A stretch of 24,627 nucleotides of DNA from Ruminococcaceae bacterium UBA6434. Lineage in GTDB: Bacteria; Bacillota; Clostridia; Oscillospirales; Acutalibacteraceae. Both the position numbers and the translations under genes were made by a program. The notes under the pieces were generated by a model. It searched no databases and was not told the origin of the DNA. It saw only the letters and a list, made by a program, of their open reading frames with translations. The stretch spans positions 1-24,627 of the forward strand of contig DJOQ01000016.1 in assembly GCA_002437245.1 (NCBI GenBank), in the 5' to 3' direction. Of the stretch, positions 19,706 to 24,627 are shown piece by piece. Position 1 is the first letter of the stretch; each line of letters begins with the position of its first letter.

Positions 19706-20113
19706 TTATTCTTTTCTCAAATCAAATCCGCCCGGCAAAAGCTCCGAGAGCGTATGCACTTCATATTTACCCTTGGCGTCACCGAGAATTATTTTAAAAT
19801 CCCCCTTACAAAATTCCTGCATAACCTGACGGCAAACGCCGCACGGATAGCAAAGATGCTTATATTCGCCGTTTTTGTATTTACCGACTATCGCAATAGC
19901 TTCGAAATCGTTTTCGCCCTCGCTGATCGCTTTGAAAAAAGCGGTTCGCTCGGCACAAACCGTAGGCGAAAAAGCCGAATTTTCGATATTGCACCCCTTA
20001 TAAACTCTCCCGCCTGCGGTAATAAGCGCCGCACCGACGGAAAAGCCGGAGTACGGCGAATAAGAGTTTTTCATAGCGTCCTCGGCACATACCAAAAGCT
20101 CACACGGCGTCAT
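19706..20113 (-). CDS. cdd: Cytidine deaminase
   Basis: The 135-residue zinc enzyme deaminates cytidine and deoxycytidine to uridine in pyrimidine salvage. It shows the short tetrameric CDA pattern: SYSPYSGFSVGAAL, GCNIENSAFSPTVCAERTA with C53 and catalytic E55, and PCGVCRQ with C91 and C94. All three zinc ligands are cysteines, as in the Bacillus type. The ATG at 20113 is 8 bases after GGGAG; a longer frame to 20158 has no site. It is 55 bases upstream of spoVAE on the same strand, so the two may be co-transcribed from the promoter at 20147-20175. Confidence 0.95.
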   Translation of the reverse strand: MTPCELLVCAEDAMKNSYSPYSGFSVGAALITAGGRVYKGCNIENSAFSPTVCAERTAFFKAISEGENDFEAIAIVGKYKNGEYKHLCYPCGVCRQVMQEFCKGDFKIILGDAKGKYEVHTLSELLPGGFDLRKE

Positions 20114-20146
20114 AATATCGTCTCCCGTCCGATTGTTTTTTGTTTT

Positions 20147-20175
20147 ATAATAATTCATAAGCCCGTAAAAATCAA
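20147..20175 (-). promoter_or_regulatory. Sigma-A promoter of cdd
   Basis: The minus strand reads TTGATT (20175-20170), 17 bp, and TATTAT (20152-20147), about 34 bases before the cdd start. Confidence 0.72.
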
Positions 20176-20249
20176 GCTATGCCTTTTTGCAACAAAGCGC
20201 CGCCGAATTCGTATAATATAATAAAAGTTTTGGGAGGCGCTTATATTTT

Positions 20250-21518
20250 ATGAATTATAAAAACAACAAAGCAGAAACTTCCGTAATACAGCTGGCACTT
20301 AAACGAGCCGGTTTTTTGGACGGTGAAATCGACGGCATTTTCGGAAGCGATACAAGAAATGCCGTAATTGCTTTTCAAAAAGCCAATTCTCTGTCGCCCG
20401 ACGGCATTGTCGGTCCGAAAACATACGCCGCACTTTTACCGTATCTCAAAGGATACACGGTTCACCACGTAAAAAATGGGGATACGCTCTATTCGATTGC
20501 CACCATGCACAACACAAGCATGAGAAAAATTATGCTTGCAAATCCGACGGTTGATCCGCTGAACCTGCAGATAGGCACAAATTTAACCGTTCCGTTTGCT
20601 TTTTCGGTAGTTCCCACCGACGTGCCGTATACCTATATACTTTTAACATACATCTGCGAAGGGCTTTTAATGCGGTATCCGTTCCTTTCGGGCGGAGTTA
20701 TAGGAAAAAGCGTTATGGGCAAAAGCATACCGTATCTAAGCATCGGTCAAGGCAAAGATGAGGTATTTTACAACGCGTCGCACCACGCAAACGAATGGAT
20801 AACCACTCCGGTACTTTTGAAATTCCTCGAAGAATATTCGGAAAGCTTTGCAAACGGCGGCTCACTGTACGGTACTCTCGCGGCACAGCTATTTAAAAAA
20901 GCAACTCTTTATATTGTTCCCATGGTAAACCCCGACGGCGTTGACCTTGTAAACGGCGCACTCCGTAACGACAGATATAAAAATGAGACGCTCAAAATTT
21001 CGGCGCGCTATCCCGACATACCGTATCCGAACGGCTGGAAAGCAAACATCGCCGGAGTTGACCTTAATCTTCAATATCCGGCAGGCTGGGACGAAGCAAA
21101 AAAGATTAAGTATTCGCTCGGTTTTACGACTCCCGCTCCGCGTGACTTTGTCGGCTCGGCTCCCCTTTCCGCTCCCGAAAGCGAGGCTGTATTTAATTTT
21201 ACAATGAAACACAATTTTGCGCTTACCCTGTCATACCACAGCCAAGGCGAAATTATATACTGGAAGTACCTTGACTTTGAGCCGCAAAAATCACGTGAAA
21301 TCGCAGAATATTTCGGGCGCGTCAGTGGCTATGCGGTAGAGGAAACGCCGTATAATTCGGGCTTTGCAGGGTACAAGGATTGGTTTATACAGCATTATGA
21401 CAGACCCGGATACACAATTGAGGTAGGCATAGGTCAAAGCCCCCTGCCCCTTACGCAGTTTGACAAAATATACAGCGACAACGTGGGAATCCTTAAAGGC
21501 GGAATAACCGAAATATGA
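20250..21518 (+). CDS. M14 metallopeptidase with peptidoglycan-binding and LysM domains (gamma-D-glutamyl-diamino acid endopeptidase I-like)
   Basis: The 422-residue protein has a PG_binding_1 domain (about 9-65, LKRAGFLDGEIDGIFG), one LysM domain (about 71-115, HVKNGDTLYSIATMHNTS) and an M14 carboxypeptidase domain (about 125-420). The zinc motif is H179-A-N-E182, followed by VNPDGVDLVNG, LSYHSQG (third zinc ligand) and YTIEVGIG with the catalytic Glu. This matches the Bacillus sphaericus ENP1 type, which cuts D-Glu to diaminopimelate bonds in stem peptides. There is no signal peptide, which in ENP1 goes with a sporulation role. The start is ATG at 20250 with GGGAGG 12 bases before. Upstream, TTGCAA and TATAAT are 19 bp apart, a poor spacing. 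Confidence 0.9.
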   Translation: MNYKNNKAETSVIQLALKRAGFLDGEIDGIFGSDTRNAVIAFQKANSLSPDGIVGPKTYAALLPYLKGYTVHHVKNGDTLYSIATMHNTSMRKIMLANPTVDPLNLQIGTNLTVPFAFSVVPTDVPYTYILLTYICEGLLMRYPFLSGGVIGKSVMGKSIPYLSIGQGKDEVFYNASHHANEWITTPVLLKFLEEYSESFANGGSLYGTLAAQLFKKATLYIVPMVNPDGVDLVNGALRNDRYKNETLKISARYPDIPYPNGWKANIAGVDLNLQYPAGWDEAKKIKYSLGFTTPAPRDFVGSAPLSAPESEAVFNFTMKHNFALTLSYHSQGEIIYWKYLDFEPQKSREIAEYFGRVSGYAVEETPYNSGFAGYKDWFIQHYDRPGYTIEVGIGQSPLPLTQFDKIYSDNVGILKGGITEI

Positions 21519-21551
21519 TAAGTCATAACTACAGTGCCGATAAATTTAAGG

Positions 21552-21580
21552 TGTAAAATCGCCTCCGATTGTGATACAAT
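21552..21580 (+). promoter_or_regulatory. Extended -10 promoter of the aldo/keto reductase
   Basis: TACAAT (21575-21580) is preceded by TGA, an extended -10. The -35 at 21552-21557 (TGTAAA) is poor at 17-bp spacing. Confidence 0.5.
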
Positions 21581-21609
21581 ATACTCATCTTTGAAATGAA
21601 GGTGAGAAT

Positions 21610-22476
21610 TTGAAAAGCTTACAGGACAAATATACACTCAGAAACGGCGTAGAAGTCCCATGCATAGGCTTCGGCACATGGAAAATGCCCGATGAAGTCG
21701 CCGCAAATGCCGTAAAAGCCGCAATAGATACAGGCTACCGCCATATCGACACCGCAGGCGCTTACAGAAACGAAAAAGGCGTCGGCGACGGAATAAAAAA
21801 GAGCGGCATTAAAAGGGACGAAATATTTTTGGTAAGCAAGCTGCCGAACGACGACCACGGTTATGAAAAGACCATAGCCGCCTGCGAGAGCTCGCTCTTG
21901 AAGCTCGGCACGGATTACCTCGACGGATATTTAATACATTGGCCGGTACTTATCACAAACCAAGACCGCCTCGAAGATGACCTTTGCGATACCTGGCGCG
22001 CAATGATGAGACTTCGCGACGACGGCAAGGTAAGAGCCATCGGAACGAGCAACTTTATGACAGAGCATATTGAGATTTTAAAGAAAAACCTCGGCGATTA
22101 TCCGCTGATAAATCAGGTTCAGATGCATCCGCAAAATCCGCAGGACGAAATGATAGCATACTGCAAAGAAAATTCTATTTTGCCCGAAGCTTGGAGTCCG
22201 CTCATACAAGGTCAGGCATTTAAGCGCGAGCTCCTGATTGAGCTTGCCGAAAAATACAAGGTTTCGGTAGCTCAGCTTTGCATACGCTTTATAGTGCAAA
22301 AGGGCGCAGTTCCCATTCCGAAATCGGCAAATCCCGACAGAATCAGGAACAATGCCGATGTATTCGGCTTTGAAATTTCCGACGATGATATGGAAAAAAT
22401 AGCGTCGCTCAGGGTCTACGGCAGAATAGGCGATCCGCCGTCGGTACCGAGAACTCATCAGGTAGTCGGATTTTAA
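21610..22476 (+). CDS. Aldo/keto reductase
   Basis: The 288-residue NADPH-dependent oxidoreductase has the full AKR catalytic tetrad: D47 (HIDTA), Y52, K77 (LVSKL) and H110 (YLIHWP). Further family motifs are IGFGTWKM near the start, AIGTSNF, NQVQMHP and the cofactor segment IPKSANPDRIRNN. It belongs to the 2,5-diketo-gluconate reductase-like group (AKR5 type), which reduces aldehydes and ketones; the substrate is unknown. The start is TTG at 21610, since AAGGTGAG lies immediately upstream and no ATG fits. It is a single-gene unit ending at a strong terminator. Confidence 0.94.
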   Translation: MKSLQDKYTLRNGVEVPCIGFGTWKMPDEVAANAVKAAIDTGYRHIDTAGAYRNEKGVGDGIKKSGIKRDEIFLVSKLPNDDHGYEKTIAACESSLLKLGTDYLDGYLIHWPVLITNQDRLEDDLCDTWRAMMRLRDDGKVRAIGTSNFMTEHIEILKKNLGDYPLINQVQMHPQNPQDEMIAYCKENSILPEAWSPLIQGQAFKRELLIELAEKYKVSVAQLCIRFIVQKGAVPIPKSANPDRIRNNADVFGFEISDDDMEKIASLRVYGRIGDPPSVPRTHQVVGF

Positions 22477-22487
22477 ATTATGTATAA

Positions 22488-22527
22488 AAAACGGCTTATT
22501 GGGGGCAAGCTCCCGATAAGCCGTTTT
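22488..22527. terminator. Bidirectional intrinsic terminator
   Basis: AAAACGGCTTATTGGG (22488-22503) pairs with CCCGATAAGCCGTTTT (22512-22527) with one G-T pair. It ends the aldo/keto reductase (plus) and queH (minus). Confidence 0.93.
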
Positions 22528-22536
22528 ATCTTTATT

Positions 22537-23121
22537 TTATAATGTAAAAAAATCAAGTTCTTTACGGAACTTTTCTTTTTCGCGGAGGATTGCCTTTTTG
22601 TATCTGTCCTCTTCCGAAAAGACACATCCGCAGTATTTTTGCATATAAAATCCGAGCTCTCTCGCCCTGCGGTTGCCGTCCCTGAAATTCGGTCTGAAAT
22701 CGCGGTAGAGAAATTCCACGCCGAACTCTTTTCCGAAACGCTCACCTGCCGCGGCTATAAGCTCGTGCTTTTGGTAAACGCTTGCGAGAAGCGTGGTTGT
22801 AAACTGCTTAAAACCGTGCTCAGCCGCAAATTCTGCTGTTTTGCGAAGCCTCGTCTCATAGCAATAAGTACACCTGTTGTCGATATCATTGGCAACATTT
22901 TTTACAAATTCGCGGAGTCCGTAATCCTCATTGACCAAAACCCTCATATTTATTTTTGAGGCATAGTCGATAAGGCAGTTACGCCTTGCCTCGTATTCTT
23001 TCCAAGGGTGGATATTGGGATTATACCAAAATGCGACCGGCTCTATTCCCTCGTTTCGCAGAGGGTCTATGCAGGAAAGCGAACACGGCGCACAGCAGCA
23101 GTGAAGAAGTACATTATTCAT
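22537..23121 (-). CDS. queH: Epoxyqueuosine reductase QueH
   Basis: The 194-residue iron-sulfur protein carries out the last step of queuosine synthesis in tRNA, reducing epoxyqueuosine; it replaces QueG in many Firmicutes. The cysteine pattern is diagnostic: HCCCAPC (C8, C9, C10, C13) at the start, NRCTYCYETRL (C84, C87) and QKYCGCVFSEEDR (C164, C166). Length is normal. The ATG at 23121 overlaps the last codons of the upstream membrane protein gene (ATGAATAA), and GGTGA within that gene serves as its ribosome binding site, so translation is coupled. Longer readings to 23214 run inside the upstream gene. Confidence 0.95.
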   Translation of the reverse strand: MNNVLLHCCCAPCSLSCIDPLRNEGIEPVAFWYNPNIHPWKEYEARRNCLIDYASKINMRVLVNEDYGLREFVKNVANDIDNRCTYCYETRLRKTAEFAAEHGFKQFTTTLLASVYQKHELIAAAGERFGKEFGVEFLYRDFRPNFRDGNRRARELGFYMQKYCGCVFSEEDRYKKAILREKEKFRKELDFFTL

Positions 23122-24526
23122 CGTCTTTTTCACCGTTTTTACGCTTTTCTTTTTCCTCGGACTTTTCATCGGTCTTTTTCTCGTCCTTAACCTGCTTTTC
23201 GGGCAAGAACTCAACCTTGACCTTACCTATGCGGCGATCCTCAACATTCAACACGGTAAACTTGATGTTTTTATACTGAACGGTGTTCATATCGCCGTCA
23301 ACCGGCAAAAAGCCCAAAAGGCTTATTATAAATCCGCCGAGAGTATCGTAGTCGCCCTCGGGCAGCTTGATACCGAGTTTTTCCTCAACCTCTTCAATAT
23401 CGGTAATACCGTCTATTGTAAAGGTGGTATCGTTTATCTTGGATATTTCTTCGTCCTCGTTGTCGTATTCGTCCTGAATATTACCGACTATGGCCTCAAC
23501 TATATCCTCAAGGGTTACAAGGCCGGCAGTTCCGCCGTACTCGTCAACCACTATTGCCATCTGAATGTGCTTTGCGGTCATTTCCGAAAACAATTCGCCG
23601 CAACGCTTGGTCTCGGGAACACAATACGCCTCGCGCATTACGTCCTTGGGCGTTTTTGTTTTCGGCAGATTGGAACCGACATATTTTAAAAGGTCTTTAA
23701 TGTATATAATGCCGACAACATTGTCGGGGTCTTCCTCATATACGGGGATTCGCGAATAGCCGTGCTCCATTGAAGTCTTAACTACATCCTGGAGAGAATC
23801 CTCAACATCAACGCACTCCATATCGGTGCGGTGTGTCATTATATCGGCAACGTCGATATCGTCGAATTCAAAGACGTTGTTTATCATTTCTTTTTGGCTG
23901 TCCTCAATTACGCCCTTTTCCTGACCGACGTCAACCATCATACGGATTTCCTCTTCGGTGACGGTATCCTCGTCGGCGTTGGGGTCAAGACCGAACATAC
24001 GGACTATGAGGTTTGTGGAAGCCGAAAGAAGCTTTACAAACGGCTTTGTAATCTTGCTGAAGCCGAGAAGTATCGGAGTAACCGCAAATGAGATTTTTTC
24101 AGGCTTCTGCATAGCGAACTTTTTAGGAGCAAGCTCGCCGAGAACGAGTGAAAAATACGACATAATCAGCGTGATAAGTATAGTTGAAATTACGCTTATC
24201 GCACCGACCGGAATCACCTTAACAACCGCCGTTTTTGCAAGAGCGTCGGTCAGCATTACCGCAAAGTTTTGTGCTGCAACCGCCGAAGTAAGGAAGCCGG
24301 CAAGAGTTACGCCTATCTGAATGGTCGAGAGGAAGTTGCTGGAGTTTTTGGTAAGCTTTAATACCTGTTTAGCCTTTTTGTCGCCGTCCTCAGCCATTTT
24401 TTCTATCTTGGCATCGTTCAGCGAAATGATGGCTATCTCCGACATTGCGAAGAAAGCATTGATCAAAATAAGAATGAATAGTAAAAAAAGTTTAAGAATA
24501 ATACTCGCAGGTCCTGCGTCGTCCAT
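23114..24526 (-). CDS. HlyC/CorC-type CNNM/CBS-domain membrane protein
   Basis: The 470-residue protein has an N-terminal CNNM/DUF21 membrane domain with four hydrophobic segments (about 8-28, 65-90, 100-130, 148-170) and the motif NAFFAMSEIAIISL. A pair of CBS domains (about 205-335) includes MTHRTDMECVD, YSRIPVYEEDPDNVVGIIYIKDLL and VVDEYGGTAGLVTLEDIVE. A CorC_HlyC domain (about 350-440) follows, then a very charged Lys/Glu tail. Family members take part in magnesium or cobalt efflux and homeostasis; the hemolysin name is historical. The ATG is 13 bases after AAAGGAG, rather far, with no better start. It leads an operon with queH, overlapping it by 8 bases. No functional link between the two is evident. 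Confidence 0.93.
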   Translation of the reverse strand: MDDAGPASIILKLFLLFILILINAFFAMSEIAIISLNDAKIEKMAEDGDKKAKQVLKLTKNSSNFLSTIQIGVTLAGFLTSAVAAQNFAVMLTDALAKTAVVKVIPVGAISVISTILITLIMSYFSLVLGELAPKKFAMQKPEKISFAVTPILLGFSKITKPFVKLLSASTNLIVRMFGLDPNADEDTVTEEEIRMMVDVGQEKGVIEDSQKEMINNVFEFDDIDVADIMTHRTDMECVDVEDSLQDVVKTSMEHGYSRIPVYEEDPDNVVGIIYIKDLLKYVGSNLPKTKTPKDVMREAYCVPETKRCGELFSEMTAKHIQMAIVVDEYGGTAGLVTLEDIVEAIVGNIQDEYDNEDEEISKINDTTFTIDGITDIEEVEEKLGIKLPEGDYDTLGGFIISLLGFLPVDGDMNTVQYKNIKFTVLNVEDRRIGKVKVEFLPEKQVKDEKKTDEKSEEKEKRKNGEKDDE

Positions 24527-24567
24527 AATAAATTGCGGACTCCTTTCAAATTAAAATATTAGGAATG

Positions 24568-24596
24568 ATTATACTACAAACCGTCTGTTTCGTCAA
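24568..24596 (-). promoter_or_regulatory. Sigma-A promoter of the CNNM/CBS gene and queH
   Basis: The minus strand reads TTGACG (24596-24591), 17 bp, and perfect TATAAT (24573-24568), about 41 bases before the start. Nothing else is visible in 24597-24627. Confidence 0.88.
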
Positions 24597-24627
24597 CTGT
24601 AATAAGCTTCGGCGACTTCTCATTATT

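Noticed and set aside
1..24627. CRISPR arrays, insertion sequences and replication origin
   Set aside because: I saw no regularly spaced repeats of 25-40 bases, no transposase sequence and no DnaA-box cluster.

Overview
The window reads as chromosome of an anaerobic, endospore-forming Clostridia member, probably Oscillospiraceae/Ruminococcaceae-like. This rests on several gene types: SipL, SpoIVA, YunB, SpoIIP, Gpr and SpoVAE for sporulation; rubredoxin, reverse rubrerythrin and PerR for anaerobic oxygen defence; a pyruvate formate-lyase activase; QueH; and Firmicutes-type GGAGG ribosome binding sites with frequent TTG/GTG starts. Genus assignment is inference. All product names come from reading motifs; no database search was run.

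Layout. (1) 1-1330: right end of a probable prophage (holin and amidase endolysin), a terminator, then short direct repeats next to the 3' end of a tRNA-Lys gene, the usual place for a phage attachment site. (2) 1334-2820 (minus): tRNA-Lys, secG and two unknown small membrane proteins, each protein gene with a recognisable promoter. (3) 2887-5211: a GPH-type sugar symporter behind a promoter with a palindromic operator candidate, convergent with a dCMP deaminase. (4) 5261-6655 (minus): oxidative-stress operon perR - reverse rubrerythrin - rubredoxin, with a Fur/PerR-type 7-1-7 palindrome at the promoter. (5) 6753-9873 (plus): sipL-spoIVA, the two partner proteins of the spore coat basement layer, behind a sigma-E-like promoter.

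(6) 9928-12872: HAD phosphatase and GNAT acetyltransferase (minus), divergent from pflA and a GNAT_C-type acyltransferase-like gene (plus). (7) 12896-15869: an unknown secreted or anchored protein with four cysteines, exonuclease III, the sporulation protein YunB and a small exported protein. (8) 16009-18202 (minus): gpr followed by spoIIP, with an inverted repeat just upstream of the spoIIP start. (9) 18340-19300: rpsT, then a 59-residue membrane protein with a CSCC motif behind a near-consensus promoter, then a gene-free stretch that can fold into a multibranched RNA followed by an intrinsic terminator. (10) 19297-21518: a lone spoVAE, cytidine deaminase, and an M14 peptidase with peptidoglycan-binding and LysM domains. 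(11) 21552-24627: aldo/keto reductase, convergent with a CNNM/CBS (HlyC/CorC-type) membrane protein and queH.

Transcription units are well bounded: several convergent pairs share perfect or near-perfect bidirectional terminators (4601-4640, 9836-9873, 12835-12872, 22488-22527). Most of the window is core genome. The less ordinary parts are the multibranched RNA candidate at 19178-19298, the prophage junction, the rubredoxin with a shortened first metal-binding knuckle, the cysteine-rich SipL beside SpoIVA, and the unknown small membrane proteins.
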